A stretch of DNA of 64,000 nt from assembly GCA_900317055.1 (NCBI GenBank), contig ONFF01000003.1:124001-188000 (forward strand). Reading direction: 5' to 3'. Made by a program: the position numbers and the translations under genes. The stretch is from an uncultured Bacteroidales bacterium. GTDB taxonomy: Bacteria > Bacteroidota > Bacteroidia > Bacteroidales > F082. The notes below the pieces were generated by a model that ran no database searches, was not told the DNA's origin, and was given only the letters and a program-made list of their open reading frames with translations. Position 1 is the stretch's first letter. Every line of letters starts with the position of its first letter. Of the stretch, positions 17,530 to 25,300 are shown piece after piece.

Positions 17530-18291
17530 ATGATTGTCACTATTTTAGGAAGCGGAACCTCGCAAGGTGTCCCGGTCATCGGTTGCACATGTCCCGTGTG
17601 CCAGTCCAAAGACCCGCGCGATAAGCGTCTCCGTACTTCTATTTTGATTCAGACCGATGAAGTGACGGTGGCTGTGGATGCAGGTCCCGACTTCCGCCAG
17701 CAGATGTTGCGTGAGAATGTCACCAAGCTTGATGCAGTGCTTATCACGCACGAGCATAAGGACCATATTGGCGGCCTCGATGATCTCCGCCCTTACATCT
17801 TCAAGCAGCAAAAGCCCATGACACTTTATGTTGATGATACGGCTTTGCCGGAAATCAAACGCGAGTATTCTTACGCCTTCGATGAGCATCCGTATCCTGG
17901 TGCTCCGACCTACGACATCCATCGACTTGATGAGACGCCTTTCGACATCGGTGATTTGCATTTCATCCCCATCAAACTGAAACATTACACTTTGACTTGT
18001 TATGCCTTCCGTGTTGGCAACTTTGCCTATGTCACCGACCTGAGTGAGATTTCCGAAGAAGCGATTGAGAAACTACAAGGCATTGAATATCTGGTTATTG
18101 AGGCTTTGCAAAAGAATAAACACTATTCGCATCTCACTTTGGATGAGGCGATTGAGATTTCCCGAAGGGTGGGAGCGAAAAAGACCTGGTTCACGCATTG
18201 TAGCCACAGCATGGGCCTCGCCGCTGAAGTCAACCGTGAACTCCCCGACGGCATGATGCTTGCCTATGACGGACTGAAAATAAAGATATAG
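17530..18291 (+). CDS. MBL-fold metal hydrolase, PhnP-like
   Basis: With the ATG at 17530 the protein has 253 residues and starts cleanly at MIVTILGSGTSQGVP. The metal-binding THEHKDH motif is at 73-79. An extra CTCPVC cluster (C19, C21, C24) matches the added zinc site seen in PhnP. Ligands near the C-terminus include HYSHLT and the final WFTHCSHSMG. PhnP is a phosphodiesterase acting on cyclic ribose phosphate; relatives act on other cyclic phosphates, so the substrate is open. It is a single gene. Confidence 0.85.
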   Translation: MIVTILGSGTSQGVPVIGCTCPVCQSKDPRDKRLRTSILIQTDEVTVAVDAGPDFRQQMLRENVTKLDAVLITHEHKDHIGGLDDLRPYIFKQQKPMTLYVDDTALPEIKREYSYAFDEHPYPGAPTYDIHRLDETPFDIGDLHFIPIKLKHYTLTCYAFRVGNFAYVTDLSEISEEAIEKLQGIEYLVIEALQKNKHYSHLTLDEAIEISRRVGAKKTWFTHCSHSMGLAAEVNRELPDGMMLAYDGLKIKI

Positions 18292-18370
18292 CTATCATCC
18301 ATCAGCAGTCAGATATCAGCTTCGGTTTAACCAAGCTGTAAGCTGACGGCTGAATGCCAATCTAGAATCA

Positions 18371-18433
18371 TTGAATTTTAAATTTTAAATTTTGAATTTT
18401 GAATTTTGAATCTTGAATCTTGAATCTTGAAAT
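18371..18433. repeat. Nine 7-base tandem repeats running into the thioesterase start codon
   Basis: Nine uninterrupted 7-mers of consensus TTGAATT fill 18371-18433: TTGAATT once, TTAAATT twice, TTGAATT twice, TTGAATC three times, TTGAAAT once. The ATG at 18434 follows with no gap. They make up the whole immediate 5' untranslated region. Confidence 0.85.
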
Positions 18434-18895
18434 ATGAAAGCAACCTATTCCCAAAGACTGATCAAACTCGCCGACCTCAACCATCACCAAACCTTTTTCG
18501 CAGGTCGTTGCTCCGAGTATTTTTTAGAGAGCTCCTATTTTGCTGTAGCGCAGTATGTTGACACGAAAGATACCGTCCTTCTTGTCCTCCACGGCATCGA
18601 TTTCAAGTTCCCGATTTTTGCTGGCGACATCGTCACCTTCGAGAGCAAAGTCATCTCCGTGGGCCGCAGCACATTGACCGTTTACACGAAAATGTACCGC
18701 AGCCGCGAGCCCGAAAAAATTGCTGCCGACGGCTTCGCCACCTTCTCCTATTTGGATGAAAACCACCATTCCCGCCCGCATGGCATCACGCTGGAGCCTG
18801 AAACGGATGAAGAACGCTTCTTGCAGCAGCAAGCTTTGGAGGTGATGGAAGACTCGAAGCGTAGAGCTAGGGCAATGAATGAGAAAAAATATTAA
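18434..18895 (+). CDS. Acyl-CoA thioesterase, hotdog fold
   Basis: A 153-residue single hotdog domain. The motif LADLNHHQTFFAGRCSEYF holds the place of the N(H)xGxxFGG/G-like catalytic loop, here somewhat diverged, followed by TVLLVLHGIDFKFPIFAGDIVTFESKVISVGRSTLTVY. The C-terminal part ends in a charged helix. Related BFIT/ACOT enzymes cleave acyl-CoA thioesters in the cytoplasm; the substrate cannot be read from the sequence. Its leader is composed entirely of heptamer repeats, and no ribosome-binding site is visible. Confidence 0.8.
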   Translation: MKATYSQRLIKLADLNHHQTFFAGRCSEYFLESSYFAVAQYVDTKDTVLLVLHGIDFKFPIFAGDIVTFESKVISVGRSTLTVYTKMYRSREPEKIAADGFATFSYLDENHHSRPHGITLEPETDEERFLQQQALEVMEDSKRRARAMNEKKY

Positions 18896-18918
18896 AGTGC
18901 TAGATTATCAAATATCAT

Positions 18919-18926
18919 TATATTTG
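18919..18926 (+). promoter_or_regulatory. -7 box for the DUF5018-type lipoprotein gene
   Basis: TATATTTG matches TAnnTTTG and lies 31 bases before the ATG at 18957. It sits inside a longer frame that overlaps the thioesterase gene, so the shorter start is preferred. No clear -33 element is seen. Confidence 0.45.
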
Positions 18927-18956
18927 CAGCAGAATCAAATCCAAAACAATAACACC

Positions 18957-20042
18957 ATGAAAAAAGTAAGCATCTCCTTCATCATCTTGACAATCTTGTT
19001 GGTATTTTCAAGTTGCCAAAAGAAAAGCAGCGAAAAAGACATCCTTTCATTTAGGTTTGTTTCTCCTAATGTGGAGGCATCAATTGAGGACAAGAATATC
19101 GTTGCAATAATGCCTTCTGGTACTGATGTAACGAATTTGGTACCAGTCATTTCAGTTTCCGATAAAGCAACGGTTAATCCTGCTTCGGGTGAACCTAAGG
19201 ACTTCACACAGCCCGTTTCCTATACGGTAACTGCCGAAGATGGTTCGCAAGCTGTTTATTCCGCCACTGTCATTGTTAAAGCTAAGAGCAGTGAGAAAAG
19301 AATCCTATCTTTAAGGTTTGCTTCTTTAGATCTTAATGCTACCATTGATGAAAGCACGAAAGAAATAAAAGCGACAGTGCCTATGGTCACCGATGTTTCA
19401 GCTTTGGTGCCCACCATTACAGTATCTTTGGGAGCAAGTATTGACCCAGCCTCGGGTGTGGCCACTGACTTCACCCAACCTGTAACCTACACGGTGACTG
19501 CTGAAGACGGCTCTCAAACCAGTTATACTGCTATTGTTACTAAGGAAATGCCAGTGAATCCTTTCCTTGGTGTTTGGGGCGTCGAACAACTTGATTACTA
19601 CAATGTTGATTACGCTGGCAACCCGATTGCTGTTTCCTTGGAGACATTCAATTTCGATCCATACGACATTGACAATGGTATCCAATTGGTTTTCAGGGAA
19701 GACAAATCGGGTGATATGAGGGATAGTTCACTGGATTCTATTTGGGTAGATGATCATTACATCGTTTGTCCCGATACAGTAATTGTGACGAGATACACTT
19801 ATTCTTTTGATTTTGAGACTTCCGTTTTGTATATGAATATGGAATATGGACGGACTTTTGCGCTTCAGATTGTGGAACAAAGTACAGATGCTTTTGTTTA
19901 TGAAAACAGATATGCTCAAGATTATGTCGAAAAGGCTTATCTTAGAAGAATTTCATCTGTTCCTGACAAGTCAAAACCAACAAGCTATATAAATCAAGCA
20001 CAATCTTATAAATATAAGGAAGGCTCTTTGTTGAGGAGATAG
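18957..20042 (+). CDS. Surface lipoprotein with two DUF5018-like repeats
   Basis: Starting at 18957 gives a 361-residue lipoprotein, MKKVSISFIILTILLVFSSC, acylated at C20. Two tandem repeats of about 80 residues follow (about 28-105 and 111-190). Each begins with ILSFRF or ILSLRF, has a P.SG.T.V..LVP.I.VS core, and ends FTQPVSYTVTAEDGSQ or FTQPVTYTVTAEDGSQ. This is the Ig-like DUF5018 arrangement. The C-terminal 160 residues resemble small beta-barrel lipoprotein domains (FLGVWGVEQLDYY onward) that I cannot name. Likely exposed at the outer membrane; no enzymatic motif. Apparently a single gene. Confidence 0.8.
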   Translation: MKKVSISFIILTILLVFSSCQKKSSEKDILSFRFVSPNVEASIEDKNIVAIMPSGTDVTNLVPVISVSDKATVNPASGEPKDFTQPVSYTVTAEDGSQAVYSATVIVKAKSSEKRILSLRFASLDLNATIDESTKEIKATVPMVTDVSALVPTITVSLGASIDPASGVATDFTQPVTYTVTAEDGSQTSYTAIVTKEMPVNPFLGVWGVEQLDYYNVDYAGNPIAVSLETFNFDPYDIDNGIQLVFREDKSGDMRDSSLDSIWVDDHYIVCPDTVIVTRYTYSFDFETSVLYMNMEYGRTFALQIVEQSTDAFVYENRYAQDYVEKAYLRRISSVPDKSKPTSYINQAQSYKYKEGSLLRR

Positions 20043-20063
20043 TGCATGCTTTTTAGAGCTTTC

Positions 20064-21299
20064 TTATTGCACTAATTCCTTCGGATAGCAAATGAAATGC
20101 TTCACCACAGGCTGCGACAAAACCGAAATGTTCAGTTGGTCGGAGGCCTCGCTGATGTCTTTTAGTGTGCCATCCTTGTACAAAATGTTAATGGCTGGCT
20201 TCTTGGGATGGTAGGCGTGGTTGGAAGAAACGCCCTGCAACAGCATGAAATCTGCCTCCTCCAACGACCAACCATACAGTCTGGCAATCTTGTTGCGAAT
20301 CTCTTCGATATATTCCGGTTCGAACTCGCCTTCACGCATCTCGATTTTGAACAAATGTCTGTCCGTCAGTCGCCTGCAAAGTTCAGAAAGGACGCGGTCA
20401 CCATCGTCGCACCATGCTTTTACTGCCGTCATTACATCGTAGTCATCTAGTTGGCAGAACTTGTCCAGCACGAAATCGGGGTCGTCGCTTTCGAAAGGAT
20501 TTTGGCTTTTTAGGAAGAACGACAGGGCAGGGGTGGCGAACAAGTCGCGATCCTGGCTGAGCATCTTGGCGCGTTTCAGGATGTTGCGCAGCATATACTC
20601 GGCACTCAACACGGCCTTGTGCATATACACTTGCCAATACATGATGCGGCGCGCCACGATGAAACTTTCCACGGAATAGATGCCCTTGGCTTCAATGGCC
20701 AAGTCGTTGTCGACCACTTCCATCATCTCCAACAGCCGCTCTGCGTTCACACTGCCCTCGGCCACACCGGTGAAGAAACTGTCACGCTTCAGATAGTCGA
20801 TGCGGTCGACATCCAACTGACTGGAAATAAGTTTGGTAAGAAAACCTTTGTAATACTTTTCAGTAAAGATCTCGATGGCCATGTCCAAACGATTTTCATG
20901 GATGGTATTGAATTGCTGCATCACCTTCAACGAGAGCTCCTCGTGCGAGATGCCGTGAACAATGCTGTTCTCCAATGTGTGAGAAAACGGTCCGTGACCA
21001 CTGTCGTGGAGTAGAATGGCAATGGAAGCGGCTTCTAGTTCCTCATCCGTAATCTCATAACCCTTGCCGCGCAACAGTTGTATGGCGCGTCGCATCAGAT
21101 GCATGGCGCCAAGGCTGTGGGCAAAACGGGTGTGGTTGGCTCCAGGATACACCAGATTGGTCATACTGACCTGCTTGATACGCCTAAGTCGTTGGAAATA
21201 AGGATGCTCGATGATATCGAAATGCAGTTCATCGGGGATGCTGACGAAGCCGTAAATGGGGTCGTTGAAGATTTTCTTTTTGTTGGATACGCTTGCCAT
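20064..21299 (-). CDS. HD-domain phosphohydrolase
   Basis: A 411-residue enzyme of the HD superfamily with the dGTPase-like layout. H56 and H61 lie in GANHTRFAHSLG, the HD pair at 98-99 in LLHDSGHGPFSH, and the second-shell aspartate in LDVDRIDYLKRD near residue 165. The N-terminal DPIYGFVSIP and RLRRIKQ blocks are typical. Relatives hydrolyse dNTPs or other phosphoesters; the substrate is unknown. It is divergent from porX, with about 95 bases between the start codons. Confidence 0.88.
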   Translation of the reverse strand: MASVSNKKKIFNDPIYGFVSIPDELHFDIIEHPYFQRLRRIKQVSMTNLVYPGANHTRFAHSLGAMHLMRRAIQLLRGKGYEITDEELEAASIAILLHDSGHGPFSHTLENSIVHGISHEELSLKVMQQFNTIHENRLDMAIEIFTEKYYKGFLTKLISSQLDVDRIDYLKRDSFFTGVAEGSVNAERLLEMMEVVDNDLAIEAKGIYSVESFIVARRIMYWQVYMHKAVLSAEYMLRNILKRAKMLSQDRDLFATPALSFFLKSQNPFESDDPDFVLDKFCQLDDYDVMTAVKAWCDDGDRVLSELCRRLTDRHLFKIEMREGEFEPEYIEEIRNKIARLYGWSLEEADFMLLQGVSSNHAYHPKKPAINILYKDGTLKDISEASDQLNISVLSQPVVKHFICYPKELVQ

Positions 21300-21394
21300 G
21301 TGCCGCTAATTTTGCCGCAAAGTTAGTGCATTTTTTTCAAGTCTTTAAAACAAAACCCTTATTTTCGCGTTTCATATCCATAAACACTTAAACT

Positions 21395-22951
21395 ATGGAC
21401 AAAACGACAATCCTCTGGGCAGACGATGAGATTGATCTCCTGAAGCCCCATATCATGTTTTTGGAACAGAAAGGCTATGAAGTAGTTACGGCCAACAACG
21501 GCTCCGATGCCATCGACCTCGTGCGCCAACGCCATTTCGACATTGTTTTTTTGGATGAACAGATGCCTGGTATCTCGGGCATTGAGGCGCTTGAAGTCAT
21601 CAAGCGAGAGTATCCTAACCTGCCCGTGGTGATGATTACCAAGAGTGAGGAGGAACGCATCATGGAGGACGCCATCGGCTCCAACATAGCGGATTATCTG
21701 ATTAAACCCGTGAACCCGAACCAAATCTTGCTTTCGCTGAAACGCAACCTCGAGAACAAGAAACTCCGTGATGAGAAGTCGACGATGAGCTACCAGCAGG
21801 AATTTCGCCAAATCAGCATGGATTTGAATAACAATCTCGACTTCGATGAATGGGTTGCCTTGTATAAGAAGCTGGTTCGCTGGGAGTTGGAACTGCAAAA
21901 GTCGACCGATGAAGGCATCAAAGGCATCCTCGCCGACCAAAAGCAGGAAGCCAACACGCAATTTACGCGCTACATCGAGCGGAATTATGTGGACTGGATC
22001 CAAGGAAAATCCGAAAAGCCTGTCATGTCGCATACCGTAGTGCGCGACAAAGTGATTCCACGCCTCGATGACAGCGACAAGCCGCTCTTCCTCATTGTCA
22101 TTGATAATCTGCGCTACGACCAATGGAAGGCCATCCAACCGCTGATTGAGACCTATTTCCGCGTGGAGGCCGACGACATCTATTACAGCATCTTGCCTAC
22201 AACTACACAATATGCACGCAATGCCCTTTTTGCCGGACTGATGCCTCTTGAAATCCGTCGCCGCTACCCGAAATGGTGGGTCGATGAAGAGGATGAGGGC
22301 ACCAAGAATCAGTATGAAGGCGAACTGCTTGGTGAGCAGCTGAAGCGTTTTGGAAAGAACATCAAGTACTCTTATAATAAGGTGTTGAACCTGCAAGCGG
22401 GTAAGAAACTCTACGACCAAATGGCCAACTTGATGCCTAATAAGCTGAATGTCATTGTTTACAACTTTGTTGACATGCTCTCGCATGCCCGCACCGAGAT
22501 GGAAATCATTCGTGAACTGGCCGACGATGAGGAAGCCTACCGCTCGCTGATGTACTCGTGGTTTGAACATTCCAGCCTCTTCGATATGATGCGCTTCATC
22601 GCGGAGAAGGGTTGCGACATGATCATCACCACCGACCACGGTTCCACCTATGTCGAAAAGCCGGTCCGTATCCTTGGCGACCGAGAAGTGAACACCAACC
22701 TGCGCTACAAGTACGGCAAGAACCTGAAATACAACCCCAAGGAAGTCTTCGAAGTGAAAGACCCCGAGAAGATATTCTTGCCGAAGGTCAACCTAAGCAC
22801 GACCTATGTCTTTGCTGGTGAAAGCGACTTCTTCGCCTACCCGAACAATTACAACTATTATGTGAGCTATTACCGCAACACTTTCCAGCACGGTGGCATT
22901 TCCATGAACGAAATGCTGATTCCGGTGACGCATCTTACGGCTAAGCATTGA
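21395..22951 (+). CDS. porX: Type IX secretion response regulator PorX
   Basis: A 518-residue two-part regulator. The receiver domain (1-120) begins TTILWADDEIDLLKPH, has its phospho-acceptor at D54 (in IVFLDEQMPG) and a conserved K at VVMITKS. The C-terminal part is a PglZ-type alkaline phosphatase-fold domain, with IVIDNLRYDQW near residue 230, TTTQYARNALFAGLMP near 268 and ITTDHGS near 412. This exact fusion is PorX of the PorX-PorY system, which controls T9SS genes in Porphyromonas and relatives; purified PorX is reported to cleave oligonucleotide linkages. The partner kinase PorY is not in the window. Confidence 0.93.
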   Translation: MDKTTILWADDEIDLLKPHIMFLEQKGYEVVTANNGSDAIDLVRQRHFDIVFLDEQMPGISGIEALEVIKREYPNLPVVMITKSEEERIMEDAIGSNIADYLIKPVNPNQILLSLKRNLENKKLRDEKSTMSYQQEFRQISMDLNNNLDFDEWVALYKKLVRWELELQKSTDEGIKGILADQKQEANTQFTRYIERNYVDWIQGKSEKPVMSHTVVRDKVIPRLDDSDKPLFLIVIDNLRYDQWKAIQPLIETYFRVEADDIYYSILPTTTQYARNALFAGLMPLEIRRRYPKWWVDEEDEGTKNQYEGELLGEQLKRFGKNIKYSYNKVLNLQAGKKLYDQMANLMPNKLNVIVYNFVDMLSHARTEMEIIRELADDEEAYRSLMYSWFEHSSLFDMMRFIAEKGCDMIITTDHGSTYVEKPVRILGDREVNTNLRYKYGKNLKYNPKEVFEVKDPEKIFLPKVNLSTTYVFAGESDFFAYPNNYNYYVSYYRNTFQHGGISMNEMLIPVTHLTAKH

Positions 22952-22982
22952 TTATGATTACAAATTATTAAACTAATTGAAA

Positions 22983-23543
22983 ATGAATGAGTTTTATGTC
23001 CTTTGGGAAAAAGGAATACGAGGAGAAGTGATAGCTTTTCCAGATAATATCACTCTTGCTGAGTTTAATGTATCCCAATTTCTAAGGAACCAATTGCCAG
23101 ACAAAGAGATTACATTTTCTGCTAGTTTGGGAAAGAAGTTCTTTGATTTTGTTCTAGTGTCTCCTGGATTAAACTTGATTTCAGAAAAAGTTTATAAGCT
23201 GTTGATGGATAATAACATAACAGGGTGGAAAGGAATTCCTACAGTTATTCATAAACACGAGGATTTGAAGTATTATATATTGACCGTTACGGGTAGGTGC
23301 GGCCCATTGGATAGGTCGAAGACTCAGATTGTTGATAGCACAAAACTTATTCATGGTCAGACGGTTAAGGCCAATCAAGGTCTGTTTTTCCCTGAAGACA
23401 GTTGGGATGGGAGTGACATGTTTGTATCTGAGTATGTGAATTTCACTTTTGTGACGGAAAAAGTAAAAACCATATTGGAAAAAAACAAGGTTACGAATGT
23501 AGAAATAATAAATACGAAGGAATACCAATGGCTTAAAGTGTGA
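22983..23543 (+). CDS. Small AT-rich protein, possibly Imm11-type (DUF1629) immunity protein
   Basis: A 186-residue soluble protein from the ATG at 22983 (a TTG six bases upstream is also in frame). It is visibly more AT-rich than porX and tsaE on either side. Features: LWEKGIRGEVIAFP near the start, FDFVLVSPGLNLISEKVYKLL (about 57-77), and TGWKGIPTVIHKHEDLKYYILTV (about 83-105). The serine-rich helix followed by a tryptophan and a WKGIP turn recalls the imm11/DUF1629 family linked with polymorphic toxins. That match is from memory and weak. No toxin gene is next to it. It sits between porX and tsaE, separated from tsaE by 7 bases. Confidence 0.5.
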   Translation: MNEFYVLWEKGIRGEVIAFPDNITLAEFNVSQFLRNQLPDKEITFSASLGKKFFDFVLVSPGLNLISEKVYKLLMDNNITGWKGIPTVIHKHEDLKYYILTVTGRCGPLDRSKTQIVDSTKLIHGQTVKANQGLFFPEDSWDGSDMFVSEYVNFTFVTEKVKTILEKNKVTNVEIINTKEYQWLKV

Positions 23544-23550
23544 GGAAAAA

Positions 23551-23985
23551 ATGCGTGAAAAAGAGTTTCATATTAACAGCGTGGAGCAACTTTCGGAAGT
23601 GTCTGAATATTTGCTCTCCATGCGCGACGAAGCCGACATTATTGCATTCTACGGCTCGATGGGCGCAGGAAAGACCACACTAATCAAGAATTTATGTCAC
23701 AAAATGGGGGTGACTGATGAGGTGAACAGCCCGACTTTCGCCATCGTCAATGAATACATTACGGAAGAAGGTGAATCGGTCTATCATTTTGATTTTTATC
23801 GCATTAAGAAATTGGAAGAAGCTTACGACATCGGTTTTGAGAACTATTTCGACAGCGGTAACCTCTGCCTCATCGAGTGGCCAGAGATGATTGAACCGCT
23901 TTTGCCCGAGAAATATATCCGTGTTGAGATTCAGCATGGCAAGACCAACGACGAAAGAATAATCCATTGCCAAGTGATAGAATGA
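23551..23985 (+). CDS. tsaE: tRNA threonylcarbamoyladenosine biosynthesis ATPase TsaE
   Basis: A 144-residue P-loop protein: GSMGAGKTT at 35-43, then VNSPTFAIVNEY, YHFDFYRIKKLEE and LIEWPEMIEPLLP. It powers turnover of the TsaBD complex that makes the t6A modification at position 37 of ANN-decoding tRNAs. The length and all motifs are normal. It lies downstream of porX, separated by the AT-rich putative immunity gene. Confidence 0.93.
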   Translation: MREKEFHINSVEQLSEVSEYLLSMRDEADIIAFYGSMGAGKTTLIKNLCHKMGVTDEVNSPTFAIVNEYITEEGESVYHFDFYRIKKLEEAYDIGFENYFDSGNLCLIEWPEMIEPLLPEKYIRVEIQHGKTNDERIIHCQVIE

Positions 23986-24028
23986 TAGTTTAGCCATGAT
24001 GATGCAGAAACGACTAAACCGTCCCTTA

Positions 24029-24118
24029 ACCGTCATTCCGGACTTGATCCGGAATCCCCTATGCACGAAGGACACCTTTCAGCAAAGGGGATGGCGGATC
24101 CTTGTCCGCTATGACGGT
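24029..24118. repeat. Composite palindromic repeat, copy 2
   Basis: The outer arms ACCGTCAT (24029-24036) and ATGACGGT (24111-24118) are perfect inverted repeats. An inner stem is formed by ATTCCGGA (24035-24042) and TCCGGAAT (24047-24054), then CCCCT pairs with AGGGG and GGCGGATCC with TGTCCGC. The order of stems matches copy 1 at 4452-4546. It fills the tsaE-aroB gap. Confidence 0.7.
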
Positions 24119-24140
24119 GTAATGGTTTAATGTAGTGAAT

Positions 24141-25148
24141 ATGCTTGATAAACAGATACAAACGGTTTCCAAAGCCTCTATGGTCTTCATCCTTACTGAT
24201 GAAAACATAGCCCCGTTTTGGTTGCCCGAAGTGGCTCATTGGCTGCATTGTGATTCGGCAATTGAGATTGTTATCAAGGCGGGTGAGCAGCACAAAAACC
24301 TGCAAACTGTTCAACGCATTTGGAAAACTTTGATGAAGCATCATGCCGACCGTAACGCTCTGCTTATCAACCTCGGTGGCGGAAACATTACTGACTTGGG
24401 TGGATTTGCAGCCTCAACTTACAAGCGCGGCATCAAGTTCATCAATGTGCCGACTACATTGCTCGCGATGGTTGATGCAGCGATAGGAGGGAAGACGGGC
24501 ATCGACTTCGGGGGAGCCAAAAATCAAATCGGCACTTTCGCTGAGGCGGAAGATGTGATGGTCAATCCTGTTTTCTTGGAAACTCTGCCCTCAAGGGAAA
24601 TCCGTTCAGGTTTGGTCGAAATGCTGAAATACGGCTTTATTGCTGATGCCAACTTATTGAATGTCAATTTAGAGAACTATCAGCTGTATATTGATCGATG
24701 TGGTGAAATCAAACGGGACATTGTGGCAAAAGACTCGACAGAAAATGGCTTGCGCAAGATATTGAACTTTGGCCACACTTTTGGTCATGCTATCGAAAGC
24801 CATTGTCTGACAACGGATTATTCCTTGCTTCATGGTGAAGCGGTGGCGTTGGGTATGGCAGGAGCATTATGGCTGTCTGTGAAACAATGTGGACTTAGTG
24901 AACAAGTTCTGAAGGACTACGAGGAAAAGTTGCCTATGTTGCTTTCAGAAGCGAAAATTTCGCTTTCAGAAACCGATGTTGAGCCGATTTTGGGTTATCT
25001 TGTCCACGACAAGAAAAATAAAGGGGAAAAACCGCAGTTTGTGTTGCTCGAAACTGTCGGGAAGCCTATGTGGGATGTTTCGGTAGACTACGACACCATC
25101 AAAAGGTCACTTGAATACATCATAACAAATGTGTATGGGAAACGCTGA
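24141..25148 (+). CDS. aroB: 3-dehydroquinate synthase
   Basis: Second step of the shikimate pathway. From the ATG at 24141 it has 335 residues; a GTG six bases upstream is also in frame. The NAD-binding GGGNITDLGGF and PTTLLAMVDAAIGGKTGID blocks are intact. The zinc ligands are the glutamate in RSGLVEMLKYG, the histidine in NFGHTFGHAIES and the histidine in LLHGEAVALGM. It is followed by aroA, with a palindromic repeat between them. Confidence 0.95.
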   Translation: MLDKQIQTVSKASMVFILTDENIAPFWLPEVAHWLHCDSAIEIVIKAGEQHKNLQTVQRIWKTLMKHHADRNALLINLGGGNITDLGGFAASTYKRGIKFINVPTTLLAMVDAAIGGKTGIDFGGAKNQIGTFAEAEDVMVNPVFLETLPSREIRSGLVEMLKYGFIADANLLNVNLENYQLYIDRCGEIKRDIVAKDSTENGLRKILNFGHTFGHAIESHCLTTDYSLLHGEAVALGMAGALWLSVKQCGLSEQVLKDYEEKLPMLLSEAKISLSETDVEPILGYLVHDKKNKGEKPQFVLLETVGKPMWDVSVDYDTIKRSLEYIITNVYGKR

Positions 25149-25161
25149 CCAGACCTCCTTG

Positions 25162-25300
25162 TCCTCATTGCGGGCGCAGACCCGCAAATCGCGATTCGAC
25201 GATGCGAAGCGAGTCAATCTCCCGAACAAAGGAGACGCCTCTTCGTGTTCGGGAGATGGCGTTCCGCTTTCGCGGAATGACGGTTCCTCCGCCATGAGGA
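25162..25300. repeat. Composite palindromic repeat, copy 3, spanning the aroA start
   Basis: TCCTCA near 25163 pairs with TGAGGA at 25295-25300. Inside are GCGGGC/GACCCGC, ATCTCCCGAAC (25217-25227) paired perfectly with GTTCGGGAGAT (25247-25257), and TTCCGC/CGCGGAA. The layout resembles copies 1 and 2 but is longer. It separates aroB from aroA, and its right arm contains the ATG at 25294. Confidence 0.6.

Noticed and set aside
21359..22639. A 426-codon open frame on the minus strand
   Set aside because: It lies entirely opposite porX, shows no family motif, and its translation is a low-information shadow of the receiver and PglZ domains.
21395..22951. PglZ domain as part of a phage-defence (BREX/Pgl) system
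   Set aside because: The fusion to an N-terminal receiver domain is the PorX architecture, and no other BREX gene is near.
25129..25293. N-terminal extension of AroA
   Set aside because: It overlaps aroB and translates a palindromic repeat; the conserved enzyme begins after it.
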